Below, one piece after another: positions 1 through 6,333 of a stretch of 30,302 nt of DNA. The stretch covers positions 1-30,302 of IMG/VR virus record IMGVR_UViG_3300033153_002779. One strand, given 5' to 3'. The notes under the pieces are model-generated. The model was not told where the DNA came from. It saw only the letters and a program-made list of their open reading frames with translations, and searched no databases. Made by a program: the position numbers and the translations under genes. Origin of the DNA: a virus. Position 1 is the first letter of the stretch; every line of letters begins with the position of its first letter.

Positions 1-1
1 G

Positions 2-700
2 TTGCAGAACTTTGGAAGCGACATGGTAGTTAATGGTGACTTTGATGCTGACACAAACTGGACAAAAGGTACGGGGTGGACAATATCGAGCAATGTCGCG
101 TCAAGTGACGGAACACAAACGGGAGACTCAATACTCACCCCCTCATCTGCATTAACAGCAGTCGTTGATACTGTATATAAAATTATATACGATGTGACAG
201 CCAGAACAGCAGGCTCAATAGACATTAATTTCGGTGGTGCGACAACTACTACAAAGTCAGCAGTAGGAAGATACTCAGAAAATGTAACTGCAACCACTGC
301 AGCAACACTTAATGTCGTGGCTGATATAGATTTTGTGGGTAGCATAGATAATGTAATTGTAGAAGAGTTGACCACTGCAACCCAACAAACACAAAAAAGA
401 GAACATACTTGGGATGATACAGCAGTAACCGAAAGCTACAGAATAGACGATGTAGAACAATCCTACACCCCAGCAAGACCAAGCCCAACCGTTACGCTTA
501 AATGTAACGAGTTACCTATGATAGGGTATCAGGATGATATAACAAGACATAGAGACGCTCTGAGAATAAGAACGGTAACAGATAGTATTGCTGAGTCACA
601 AGCGTTAGATGCAACATATTACGGAGAGAACCATTACTTGACTGATGGAACAGATACATTAACAGATGGAAGTGCTAATACACTTTACAAAAAACCATAA
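2..700 (+). CDS. Tail appendage protein, C-terminal part (probably truncated at the window edge)
   Basis: The reading frame is open from the first bases of the window. The only start available is a TTG at position 2 with no visible ribosome binding site, so the true start is probably upstream. The N-terminal stretch has the pattern VVNGDFDADTNW..GTGW.I followed by alternating Thr/Ser/Ala beta-strand sequence. This resembles the carbohydrate-binding-like modules common in phage tail fibres. The C-terminal half (from about residue 130) is different and ends before a strong ribosome binding site for the next gene. I infer a structural protein of the tail tip or fibre; the receptor is unknown. 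Confidence 0.6.
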   Translation: MQNFGSDMVVNGDFDADTNWTKGTGWTISSNVASSDGTQTGDSILTPSSALTAVVDTVYKIIYDVTARTAGSIDINFGGATTTTKSAVGRYSENVTATTAATLNVVADIDFVGSIDNVIVEELTTATQQTQKREHTWDDTAVTESYRIDDVEQSYTPARPSPTVTLKCNELPMIGYQDDITRHRDALRIRTVTDSIAESQALDATYYGENHYLTDGTDTLTDGSANTLYKKP

Positions 701-709
701 AGGATTAAC

Positions 710-1339
710 ATGGCAGCAAAAGACATTAATACCTATGTAGCAGATACGGGGTTTGGAGACGGTACAAATGTAACCAAGTTCGAGGCAGACGGGACGATGA
801 AAGCAGAAGGTAATGCAACGGTATGGGATGATGTAGCAGGAACAATAAACGGTGCGAACCTATCTTCAACAGCAGGAACAGCAGACTTTGACTGGGCTGA
901 GAATTGTATCGCGTTTGGTGCGAGTGGTGACATTACAGATGACGGTGATAGAATTATGATGAATGTTCAAATCCCTCACGCAACAAAGGTTGACTCTACG
1001 GCCTGTTTACATGTTCACTATGAGCAAACAGAGGCGGCTACGACACCAAGAACATTTACTGGTAAATACAGACTGCAATCAAATGGTGCGGCAAAGACGA
1101 CATCATGGACAGACTTTTCTGTTTCTACAGCAGACGGGAATGTTTTAACCTATGCAAGTGGGACACTTAACCAGATATGCGATCTTGCAGATGTAGACTT
1201 GACGGGTGCTGGTATCAGTTCAACTCTTCAGGTATGGCTTACAAGAAGTGATGCAGAAGCAGGTGATGTGAATGTAACCTTCTTAGATATACATGTGGAA
1301 ATGGATACACTAGGTAGCCGTTCAGAATTTAGCAAATAG
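710..1339 (+). CDS. Phage structural protein of unknown role (tail or appendage)
   Basis: A 209-residue protein with AGGA six bases before the ATG. It is Ala/Thr/Asp/Gly-rich with no Cys-rich or membrane segment. The C-terminus reads FLDIHVEMDTLGSRSEF, which matches a recurring ending (D.H...DTLGSR.E) I know from hypothetical phage structural proteins near tail fibre genes. Alternating hydrophobic residues suggest a beta-sandwich. It lies between the appendage gene and the lysis cassette, so a virion location is likely, but no specific function can be assigned. Confidence 0.6.
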   Translation: MAAKDINTYVADTGFGDGTNVTKFEADGTMKAEGNATVWDDVAGTINGANLSSTAGTADFDWAENCIAFGASGDITDDGDRIMMNVQIPHATKVDSTACLHVHYEQTEAATTPRTFTGKYRLQSNGAAKTTSWTDFSVSTADGNVLTYASGTLNQICDLADVDLTGAGISSTLQVWLTRSDAEAGDVNVTFLDIHVEMDTLGSRSEFSK

Positions 1340-1349
1340 GAGATAGTCA

Positions 1350-1727
1350 ATGTCACTAGAAGAGCACACAACACCCCCCTGTTTCGCATGTTCTTCACAT
1401 GATGAACTGGAGGAAGCCTTGAAACGCTCTGAAAAACAAAATGCCACTGACCATAACGAGATACTAATCAAGCTCGATAGGGCAGTGGGGAATATTAAGT
1501 GGATGCGAGATATAGGAACTGGAGTTCTTGCAACAATGCTGGGATACTATATTATTATAGGATATCATGTATTTAACAACAACTATGCCACTGTAGAAGA
1601 TGTAAAAGCTATCCACACAGAAATTAAAGAAGGTGAGATTTTGCACTATTCTAACGAAAATGATATTGCAGGTATAAACGCAAAACTTGATATGCTTGTA
1701 GAGCATGCAAGAAAGGTAGACAAATGA
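1350..1727 (+). CDS. Single-pass membrane protein at the head of the lysis cassette
   Basis: A 125-residue protein preceded by TAGGAG. Residues 1-50 are charged and helical, with a CFAC motif at 11-14. A hydrophobic segment at about 55-74 looks like one transmembrane helix. The remaining 50 residues are charged and helical. Its stop overlaps the next start (ATGA at 1724), and a holin follows. Small proteins with a coiled coil plus one membrane segment are common next to holins (for example XhlA-type), but here the membrane segment is central. It could be a holin partner or antiholin; this is an inference from context. Confidence 0.5.
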   Translation: MSLEEHTTPPCFACSSHDELEEALKRSEKQNATDHNEILIKLDRAVGNIKWMRDIGTGVLATMLGYYIIIGYHVFNNNYATVEDVKAIHTEIKEGEILHYSNENDIAGINAKLDMLVEHARKVDK

Positions 1728-1765
1728 TACAATATGAATTACTTGGTTGGCCGCCAATCCTATGA
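1724..1765 (+). CDS. Possible 13-residue coupling peptide upstream of the holin
   Basis: An ATG at 1724 overlaps the stop of the previous gene (ATGA). The frame runs 13 codons and stops at 1763-1765, overlapping the ATG at 1762 by another ATGA. The peptide would be MIQYELLGWPPIL. It may only serve to carry ribosomes from the upstream gene to the holin start, which lacks an obvious ribosome binding site of its own. The alternative is no product, with the holin starting at the TTG at 1747. Confidence 0.3.
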   Translation: MIQYELLGWPPIL

Positions 1766-1986
1766 AGCCAGATAACCAACTATCAAGACTCATAAGACCT
1801 AGTGTACTTATATGGCTTACAGTCATGTTTAGTGTCTTTGCTGTAGTTGATGGTAACTTCTTCAATATAATTATCAAAGAGGTGTATGTAAGGGTCTTAG
1901 AGTCTATCTTGATAGTTGTATATGGTTCTTACTTTATTGCTAAGAGTGCAGAGCATGTTACTAGAATTACGAAAGGTGAAGAATGA
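1762..1986 (+). CDS. Holin, two membrane segments
   Basis: A 74-residue protein from the ATG at 1762 (a TTG at 1747 would add five residues). Hydrophobic segments lie at about residues 13-30 (VLIWLTVMFSVFAVV) and 45-63 (LESILIVVYGSYFIAKS). A charged, Glu-rich tail follows. The arrangement RP..L..LT...F.......E..ESIL..VYG.YF resembles the 3TM/GTA-type phage holins, although only two clear segments are visible here. Holins oligomerise in the inner membrane to release the endolysin and trigger lysis. The spanin and endolysin genes downstream support the call. Confidence 0.7.
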   Translation: MKPDNQLSRLIRPSVLIWLTVMFSVFAVVDGNFFNIIIKEVYVRVLESILIVVYGSYFIAKSAEHVTRITKGEE

Positions 1987-2156
1987 AAACAATATGTTTC
2001 CAACATAGTAAACACAGTGAACATTCAAGGACTAAAACTTGTTGTTGTGGTGGACACAACTCTTCTAATGCTAAAAGCAAAAAGAAGCATAATTCTACAG
2101 CAAATAAGTTAAGCATTAAAGCTAATAGAAGTTTCAAGGCTTCTTTATATGTTTAA
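1983..2156 (+). CDS. Small Cys/His-rich basic protein (57 aa)
   Basis: The gene starts by an ATGA overlap with the holin stop and ends eight bases inside the next gene, so both ends fit the cassette. The protein has four Cys (one early, then a CCCGGH cluster at about residues 20-25), several His and many Lys/Ser. A metal-binding knuckle is possible but not certain. No membrane segment is present. The function is unknown; the tight coupling within the lysis cassette is the main evidence that it is real. Confidence 0.5.
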   Translation: MKTICFQHSKHSEHSRTKTCCCGGHNSSNAKSKKKHNSTANKLSIKANRSFKASLYV

Positions 2157-2424
2157 ACTACCTCTGAAAGATATTTTCTTTGCTGGATTTATTATTGCTG
2201 TACTTGGTGCAACATGGTTTGTGGCTCATAATTTATATGATAAGTATATTTTACTACCTAAGAGAACAATAGTATTGCTAGAAGCCAATTTAAACACCGT
2301 TGGCTCTAAACTTAATGTATGCCAATCAGAGCTTGATAAAAAGCTACTGAGCGGTTATCTAGAGGCACTAGGAGAAAAGAATGAAGAAGATATTACTATT
2401 AACTTCTCAAACATAATGTACTAA
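2149..2424 (+). CDS. Inner-membrane spanin (Rz-like), C-terminus probably altered
   Basis: A 91-residue protein with one N-terminal transmembrane segment (about residues 9-28, FFAGFIIAVLGATWFVAHN) followed by a helical periplasmic domain with coiled-coil character (residues 38-68). This is the layout of Rz-type i-spanins, which span the periplasm together with an outer-membrane lipoprotein partner. The partner gene is at 3133. The last codons run 26 bases into the - strand homing endonuclease gene. The final residues (ITINFSNIMY) are therefore probably a replacement tail created when that gene was inserted. Confidence 0.65.
   Translation: MFKLPLKDIFFAGFIIAVLGATWFVAHNLYDKYILLPKRTIVLLEANLNTVGSKLNVCQSELDKKLLSGYLEALGEKNEEDITINFSNIMY
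2381..2416 (+). pseudogene. Remnant of an outer spanin start, nested in the inner spanin gene
   Basis: In the +1 frame relative to the inner spanin, an ATG at 2381 has an excellent ribosome binding site (AGGAG at 2370-2374, six-base spacing). It encodes MKKILLLTS and two more residues before a stop. The intact outer spanin at 3133 begins MKKMLLIFS. Nested Rz1-in-Rz starts are the classical spanin arrangement. I read this as the original outer spanin start, cut off when the HNH gene entered. Confidence 0.5.
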
Positions 2425-3025
2425 ACTCCCACGTAAAACCACCGGCTGTTTTTCTTTTCTTATTGCAACACTTTGATATATTCTGCTGTGGGACTCCTGT
2501 TCTTCTTGTGGCCTCATATGCTGAAAAAAACTTATCTATAAAGTTGCCGTCTATGGTTTTTTGAATTACTTCTTTATTCCCCCTGTTGTCCACTCCTGTT
2601 TTTCTATTTTTTGCACCGTGCCTCATATTATCCCCCCACGTCACCATTATCAATCTATCTAAAGAATAAGGTTTCAAATCATACTCTGCATCCTTGGACG
2701 AAAACCTATCGCATGATGGCTTCATCATTTTGTCATAATTGTGTTTTTCCCAACTAATAAATAACATTATAAAATCATCATTTGCAAATAGCCACTGTGT
2801 TAATTCTTTTTTAGAGTAGCTAAGTTCTCCATGACCTCTAATCTTAGAGTGTCTTTTTTGGCTTGAGTATATTGTAGATATAACACCTTGGACTGTGCGA
2901 TCATATAACCGCTTCCTATTGGTTGTGCACAAAATACATTCAGACATAAGCCCGTCTTTTTTAGCATTATCTTTATAGAAAAAAGTGTTTTCTTGTGTGG
3001 TGTTGCATTTATTACAGTGTTTCAT
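2399..3025 (-). CDS. HNH-type homing endonuclease with zinc finger and NUMOD1-like domain
   Basis: A 208-residue protein. It begins with a four-Cys finger (C4, C7, C30, C33). The central part (about 88-138) contains PSCDRFSS, YSLDRL and VTWGDN, matching the degenerate HNH cores of phage free-standing homing endonucleases. The C-terminal part (about 156-200, IDGNFIDKFFSAYEATRRTG) looks like a NUMOD1 DNA-binding helix-turn-helix. Such enzymes cut phage genomes lacking the gene and spread by repair. AGGAG lies six bases before the ATG on the - strand. The gene is antisense to the lysis cassette and separates the two spanin genes. The upstream region can fold over its ribosome binding site. Confidence 0.8.
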   Translation of the reverse strand: MKHCNKCNTTQENTFFYKDNAKKDGLMSECILCTTNRKRLYDRTVQGVISTIYSSQKRHSKIRGHGELSYSKKELTQWLFANDDFIMLFISWEKHNYDKMMKPSCDRFSSKDAEYDLKPYSLDRLIMVTWGDNMRHGAKNRKTGVDNRGNKEVIQKTIDGNFIDKFFSAYEATRRTGVPQQNISKCCNKKRKTAGGFTWEFSTLCLRS

Positions 3026-3033
3026 TGGGGACT

Positions 3034-3090
3034 CCTACATCCATAAGTTAGTAGAGTTGTAGGGATGTAGGATAGCTACAACTCTACTAA
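3034..3090 (-). promoter_or_regulatory. Leader hairpin with loop complementary to the HNH ribosome binding site
   Basis: A perfect 15-bp inverted repeat (3048-3062 with 3076-3090) encloses a 13-base loop. Nine loop bases (3063-3071) are exactly complementary to 3034-3042, which contains the AGG of the HNH Shine-Dalgarno sequence (3032-3036). In the - strand transcript the loop could mask the site, or an alternative 9-bp hairpin could form. A complete H-type pseudoknot with 15+9 bp is sterically unlikely because only five bases cross the long stem. I therefore favour partial or alternative pairing. Translational masking of homing endonuclease genes is known from T4. Confidence 0.5.
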
Positions 3091-3102
3091 TCTATCTTTA
3101 AT

Positions 3103-3131
3103 ATTATATACTAATTATGATAAAATATAAA
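3103..3131 (-). promoter_or_regulatory. Candidate promoter for the HNH gene
   Basis: On the - strand, TTTATA and TATAAT are separated by 17 bases (-35 at 3131-3126, -10 at 3108-3103). Transcription would start near 3096, just before the 15-bp leader hairpin. The region overlaps the outer spanin start on the other strand. AT-richness makes chance matches easier, so confidence is moderate. Confidence 0.4.
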
Positions 3132-3132
3132 C

Positions 3133-3414
3133 ATGAAAAAAATGTTGCTAATCTTTTCTTTGCTTGTTTTCAGCGGTTGCTCGCAAAAGAAACCAGAATG
3201 TGAACCACAACCCTGCATTCAAAATTATCCCACTCTTCCACTATATAAAACACCAAACAAAAAGAATATGACTGAACCCACAAACATAGGTGGTGGAATG
3301 TATGCAGTAGTTGGAACTGAACTTAGGGATTGTCTTAAAGTAAATGGTGAACTTAGGCGTATCTGTAATAGATATAGACTAGGGCATATTAAAATAAATA
3401 AGGTTTATAAATGA
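3133..3414 (+). CDS. Outer-membrane spanin lipoprotein (Rz1-like)
   Basis: A 93-residue protein with a lipoprotein signal: Lys-Lys start, hydrophobic core, and lipobox LVFSGC with the acylated Cys at about residue 16. The mature part is Pro/Cys-rich at first (PECEPQPC), as in Rz1-type o-spanins. Together with the inner spanin it would fuse the inner and outer membranes at the end of lysis. There is no good ribosome binding site before this ATG, unlike the remnant start at 2381. The stop overlaps the endolysin start (ATGA). Confidence 0.65.
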   Translation: MKKMLLIFSLLVFSGCSQKKPECEPQPCIQNYPTLPLYKTPNKKNMTEPTNIGGGMYAVVGTELRDCLKVNGELRRICNRYRLGHIKINKVYK

Positions 3415-3761
3415 AACTAAGCAGAAACTTCAATAGATACGAATTTAAATGTCATTGTGGCAAACGTGAATTGATAGAACCACCACGAGAACTGCTCGAA
3501 GTGCTAGAGGATGTGAGATTACACTTTAAAAGACCAGTAACAATCATGAGTGGGTACAGATGTAAGAAGCATAATAAAGCAGTTGGCGGTGCTAAACGAT
3601 CAAAACACAAGATAGGTATTGCAGCTGATATTATTGTATCGGGAATAGCACCACATAAAGTACATAAGTATTTAACAAATAAATATGTTGGTCAATATGG
3701 CATTGGAAGATATAGTAAGTTTACACACATTGATGTGAGAAACAAAAAAGCAAGATGGTGA
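3411..3761 (+). CDS. Endolysin, peptidase M15 family
   Basis: A 116-residue single-domain protein. The motifs SGYRC (47-51), HNKAVGG (54-60) and S.HK.GIAAD (64-73), followed by HIDVR (106-110), are those of the M15A zinc peptidases. Predicted zinc ligands are H66, D73 and H106. The enzyme cleaves peptide bonds in peptidoglycan stem peptides. It has no signal peptide, so it depends on the holin for export. Start coupled to the outer spanin by ATGA. The gene ends one base before the stop of the convergent - strand operon. Confidence 0.88.
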   Translation: MKLSRNFNRYEFKCHCGKRELIEPPRELLEVLEDVRLHFKRPVTIMSGYRCKKHNKAVGGAKRSKHKIGIAADIIVSGIAPHKVHKYLTNKYVGQYGIGRYSKFTHIDVRNKKARW

Positions 3762-3762
3762 T

Positions 3763-3858
3763 TCATAACACACTCAAAGCTTTAATAAACTCAACACATA
3801 CATAATTCAGTATAGCCACGAATATCAACGCAGCTATTGCAAATGATGTGGCTTTCAT
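3763..3858 (-). CDS. 31-residue single-pass membrane microprotein
   Basis: The ATG at 3858-3856 overlaps the stop of the upstream - strand gene (ATGA), matching the coupling used throughout this operon. The product has one hydrophobic segment covering most of its length (SFAIAALIFVAILNYVCV) and would be a tiny inner-membrane protein. It is the last gene of the operon, and its stop is one base from the endolysin stop on the other strand. Function unknown; it could modulate a host membrane protein, by analogy with other phage microproteins. Confidence 0.5.
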   Translation of the reverse strand: MKATSFAIAALIFVAILNYVCVEFIKALSVL

Positions 3859-4091
3859 GTTTTACGCTCAAAGTTCATACAGCTTCCGTTAATTATTTCT
3901 TTTATATATAAATGATTCGGATATAGTCTGTTAAGCCCCAGTGTTGCATTGCATTCTATTTTTAAAGCACAATTCTCGCAAGTCATTGACTCAAAATCAT
4001 CATAGATTTTATTAACAAGAGTATCGCCTTCTTCTTCTGCACTAACTCTTGCCATGTATGCCATGTTAAATATTGCATCTTCTCTATTCAT
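3855..4091 (-). CDS. Small protein with a four-Cys cluster, unknown function
   Basis: A 78-residue acidic protein with an AGGAGG ribosome binding site. The C-terminal half carries CENC at about 37-40, another Cys at 47 and GSC near residue 70, enough for one zinc or iron-sulfur site. The N-terminal half is helical. Both ends are ATGA-coupled to neighbours. I do not recognise the family. Confidence 0.65.
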   Translation of the reverse strand: MNREDAIFNMAYMARVSAEEEGDTLVNKIYDDFESMTCENCALKIECNATLGLNRLYPNHLYIKEIINGSCMNFERKT

Positions 4092-4183
4092 CTTTTCCTC
4101 CTACAGTTTTCATAAAACCTATCTCCGAATAAACCAACCAGCGTTTGCCTGTTTCTATTCCATTGTATTAGTTTCATTATCAT
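4088..4183 (-). CDS. 31-residue basic microprotein
   Basis: It fills exactly the gap between two - strand genes. Its ATG overlaps the upstream stop (ATGA) and its stop overlaps the downstream ATG (ATGA). The product begins MIMKLIQWNRNRQ and ends ENCRRKR, with strongly basic character. The perfect double overlap is the main evidence that it is translated. Alternatively it only maintains ribosome flow to the next gene, whose ribosome binding site (AGGAGG) lies inside it. Confidence 0.45.
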   Translation of the reverse strand: MIMKLIQWNRNRQTLVGLFGDRFYENCRRKR

Positions 4184-4650
4184 TTGTTATCCTTTAATTG
4201 TTCAAACATATAAAAGAAATATCTCTTTGCCACCAATCTTGATTGATCTACTATTTCTTTTACCCGGGCATAAGACTCATCATCTCTAAATTTTAATCTC
4301 AGCATATCTTTGATGAGATTTGCTTTTAGTGCACGTATCTTCTTATCAGCAATATTCAGATGTGGTCTTTGCTTCTTTGGTATCTCATCCACAAAAAGCT
4401 GTAGCAGCTCGATAGAATAAATACTAAAATCAATCTCAATGACTTTCATCTTTTCCATCGCTTCATGTTCACCAATCTCTGCAACCATTTTAGCTTCATT
4501 ACTATCAAATCTATGTAGCATTTGATATGCTTTTAATGCACCTAGTATCTTCACTAAGAAATCGCGTTCATAAGTCTCTTTATCCTCTACTTGCTTTTCA
4601 AGATATGAGCTTATAGTGTGAAGCATCACTTTATTAAATATACTACTCAT
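4180..4650 (-). CDS. Helical hypothetical protein in the recombination operon
   Basis: A 156-residue protein, almost entirely alpha-helical and rich in Lys, Glu and Leu. It has no signal peptide, membrane segment or Cys cluster. Coupled to the NinB-like gene upstream by overlap and to the basic microprotein downstream by ATGA. I do not recognise it. Its position directly after NinB-like and annealase genes suggests an accessory role in DNA metabolism, by context only. Confidence 0.6.
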   Translation of the reverse strand: MSSIFNKVMLHTISSYLEKQVEDKETYERDFLVKILGALKAYQMLHRFDSNEAKMVAEIGEHEAMEKMKVIEIDFSIYSIELLQLFVDEIPKKQRPHLNIADKKIRALKANLIKDMLRLKFRDDESYARVKEIVDQSRLVAKRYFFYMFEQLKDNK

Positions 4651-5063
4651 TTATCACTCCATAATTCACGACTAGGAAACGGTGGTATCTCTACAGATTT
4701 CCTACCAAATGCAATAGTGACAAAATCAATAAGACTGTCTATCTCTTTTCGTTTTAGCTTGGTAGTGCTGTTAATATCGAACACTTTTTTAATAGTTGAT
4801 TTGATAATCTGTGTCTTGACTAAGTCCATATTCCACTCAATCTCATTTCCGAATACGCCAGTCATATAAAGATTATGACTGTTTAGTGTATCAGCTATCA
4901 TACAGCACCATTTATGCAGAGCTTTGTTTTGCTGAACGGTTCGCATATCTAGATTTTTAATATCAATCTCATAGACGGCATCGCTCAACTTCTCCCATTT
5001 CTCTTTGTCTGCTTCACTATCTGGAATTGCAACATCTCCAATCTTTTTAAGTGCTATCTTCAT
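4647..5063 (-). CDS. NinB-like recombination protein
   Basis: A 138-residue protein. The segment RTVQQNKALHKWC at about 41-53, followed by a helix and a tryptophan-containing strand, resembles the R.L.QN..LW signature of lambda NinB. The C-terminal helix containing AFGRK and the PPFPS ending also fit the NinB outline. NinB binds single-stranded DNA and acts with phage recombinases. The annealase encoded two genes upstream supports this. Similarity is judged by eye, so a different DUF family with the same QN motif is possible. Confidence 0.55.
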   Translation of the reverse strand: MKIALKKIGDVAIPDSEADKEKWEKLSDAVYEIDIKNLDMRTVQQNKALHKWCCMIADTLNSHNLYMTGVFGNEIEWNMDLVKTQIIKSTIKKVFDINSTTKLKRKEIDSLIDFVTIAFGRKSVEIPPFPSRELWSDK

Positions 5064-5245
5064 GGTAAATCCATGTAGCTGTTTAGCTCTTTAGTATCAA
5101 CCTCATCTATAAGCGATGCTTTGCCCTCATACATAGCGTTATATGAGGCTGTAGCTTGTTTCTCTTGTTCATGTAATGCTCTTGCTTTGCGTGACTTCTT
5201 TTGAGCCTCTAAATAGCGTTCTTGGACGGGTGTGTAATTTATCAT
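5060..5245 (-). CDS. Small hypothetical protein between annealase and NinB-like genes
   Basis: A 61-residue protein starting at the ATG at 5245, which overlaps the annealase stop by ATGA. A start four codons upstream is possible but less likely. Residues 10-35 (VQERYLEAQKKSRKARAL) form a charged helix; the rest is acidic. No family recognised. It is coupled at both ends and so probably made together with the recombination proteins. Confidence 0.55.
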   Translation of the reverse strand: MINYTPVQERYLEAQKKSRKARALHEQEKQATASYNAMYEGKASLIDEVDTKELNSYMDLP

Positions 5246-5940
5246 GACTTCAACCAATACATTGCTTGTTGATACCCGTCAATGGTTAGATCACTCAACT
5301 TCTGAACGCCTTGCATGCTTGGAGCGTCCTTTAAGCTTTTACCTCTCTCTTTTGCATAGCCTGTTAAACTCTTGGCCTGTTCTTGTGATATTGTTTTTGG
5401 TGTCACTACCTCTTGCTTGGGCTGTGTCTTCCCTGTTTTAAATATCTCTTTGCCACTATAATTGATCAACAGTTTTGTGAAATGTCCATCTTTTACTGTG
5501 TAATCAGCTATTGCCAAATTACTTGAAAAGAAGTTGGTAGGTGTTTTCCTACCATTAAACTCTTTGACTTCCCAGTTAATCCAAATAAACGGTGCATTAT
5601 ATAGCTCTAATCCTATCCCCCATCTAAACCCTGCTCTCTTAAATGAGTCTGAATATAAACCTTTTTGTTTTTCTGTTTGGCTTTCAGTTCCTACATCAAC
5701 TCTATTAATCCATAAAGCGTGCTCTGGGTCATAAATCGAGATAGTGCAAGTAAGTAGACCCATTGTGTCATATTCGTGCTTATTTTGCCATATAGCCCCC
5801 GTATCATTTAATCTTTTAATATCCGTTCGGGCTGTTTTATATAATAGCAAACTAAACCCTTTTGCAGATACCGTTCCGATACGAAGTTCTACATCGTCTT
5901 TAGTGAGTGGTTCACTTAATGCTTTGATTAATTCCTTCAT
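5242..5940 (-). CDS. Single-strand annealing protein, Rad52/Sak-like (DUF1071 type)
   Basis: A 232-residue protein. The N-terminal 170 residues carry landmarks of phage Rad52-like annealases. These are an RL...GA.WQ segment (43-52), a WINRVDVGTES strand-turn (77-87), and a DSFKRAGFRWGIGLELYNAPF segment at 98-118. Such proteins bind single-stranded DNA and anneal complementary strands in phage recombination and recombination-dependent replication. The C-terminal 50 residues (after a linker around PKQEVVTPK) form a small helical domain beginning ISQEQAKSL, probably a partner-binding tail. Start coupled to the upstream gene (TAATG). Confidence 0.75.
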   Translation of the reverse strand: MKELIKALSEPLTKDDVELRIGTVSAKGFSLLLYKTARTDIKRLNDTGAIWQNKHEYDTMGLLTCTISIYDPEHALWINRVDVGTESQTEKQKGLYSDSFKRAGFRWGIGLELYNAPFIWINWEVKEFNGRKTPTNFFSSNLAIADYTVKDGHFTKLLINYSGKEIFKTGKTQPKQEVVTPKTISQEQAKSLTGYAKERGKSLKDAPSMQGVQKLSDLTIDGYQQAMYWLKS

Positions 5941-6173
5941 TACTTTCCCTCCTCACCATTATATGTAACGCTCTCTGGCGACCATTCAGGGTCTGTTAGA
6001 AAATCCAGCTCATCACCTACAGACTTTTTAAGCTCTTGTGTTGTTTCCTCTAGTGTATCACGCGTCCCAGTTAAGTGTCCCAGCTCATAGCCGTTGATGT
6101 ATGCAGCAAGTTCAGCCGCCGTCTCATAGCCTAAGCTTTTCGCTTGTGCAATTATTGTTGTTGGTTTTGTCAT
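5940..6173 (-). CDS. First gene of the - strand operon, unknown function
   Basis: A 77-residue acidic protein. I chose the ATG at 6173 because AAAGGA lies just upstream. The longer frame starting at 6224 begins with a hydrophobic stretch and lacks a site. The sequence contains SLGYETAAELAAYINGYELG and a long acidic helix ending in a short beta segment. It leads the recombination operon. No family recognised; a helical regulator or nuclease modulator would be a guess. Confidence 0.6.
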   Translation of the reverse strand: MTKPTTIIAQAKSLGYETAAELAAYINGYELGHLTGTRDTLEETTQELKKSVGDELDFLTDPEWSPESVTYNGEEGK

Positions 6174-6203
6174 TCTAAATCCTTTCTTTTTTAGCAGAGT
6201 AAA

Positions 6204-6209
6204 TATACT
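6204..6209 (+). promoter_or_regulatory. Candidate -10 box (TATACT) of the + strand leader A
   Basis: TATACT lies six bases before GGG at 6215, which is exactly where the first leader hairpin begins. A transcript starting there would carry the hairpin at its 5' end. The upstream side is T-rich but has no good -35 box. A TATATT on the - strand overlaps it and could serve the divergent recombination operon. Confidence 0.35.
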
Positions 6210-6214
6210 CACAA

Positions 6215-6274
6215 GGGCAACCAAAGGAGGAAGTGTAAAATCTAATTAAGAAAGGGGATTAGATTTGGTTGCCC
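6215..6274 (+). promoter_or_regulatory. Bulged hairpin with an exposed GGAGG
   Basis: An 11-bp inverted repeat (GGGCAACCAAA at 6215-6225 with its complement at 6264-6274) surrounds a nested repeat (AAATCTAAT at 6238-6246 with 6258-6266). The left side bulge contains GGAGG (6226-6230) although no usable start codon follows. Either a structured RNA 5' end or a protein-binding site is possible. Confidence 0.5.
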
Positions 6275-6291
6275 ATGTCAACATATTAAGT

Positions 6292-6333
6292 GGTTAAAGG
6301 TGCAATCTTTCGAAAGTCATATCACCTTCAACC
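6292..6333 (+). promoter_or_regulatory. Hairpin in leader A
   Basis: Ten base pairs with one A.C mismatch (6292-6302 with 6323-6333) enclose a loop that contains the self-complementary CTTTCGAAAG (6307-6316). The TCGAAAGTC word inside the loop is shared with the leader at 7287-7295. Confidence 0.45.

Noticed and set aside
1464-1877. Long - strand frame opposite the lysis genes (137 codons)
   Set aside because: It is antisense to two well supported coupled genes, lacks a ribosome binding site, and reads as low-quality Cys/Ile/Ser-rich sequence.
3034-3090. Complete pseudoknot in the HNH leader
   Set aside because: A five-base connector cannot span a 15-bp stem, so I report alternative pairing and not a full pseudoknot.
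3759-3765. Intrinsic terminator between convergent operons
   Set aside because: The stops are one base apart and no GC-rich stem with a T-tract is present. The same holds at 17973-17978.
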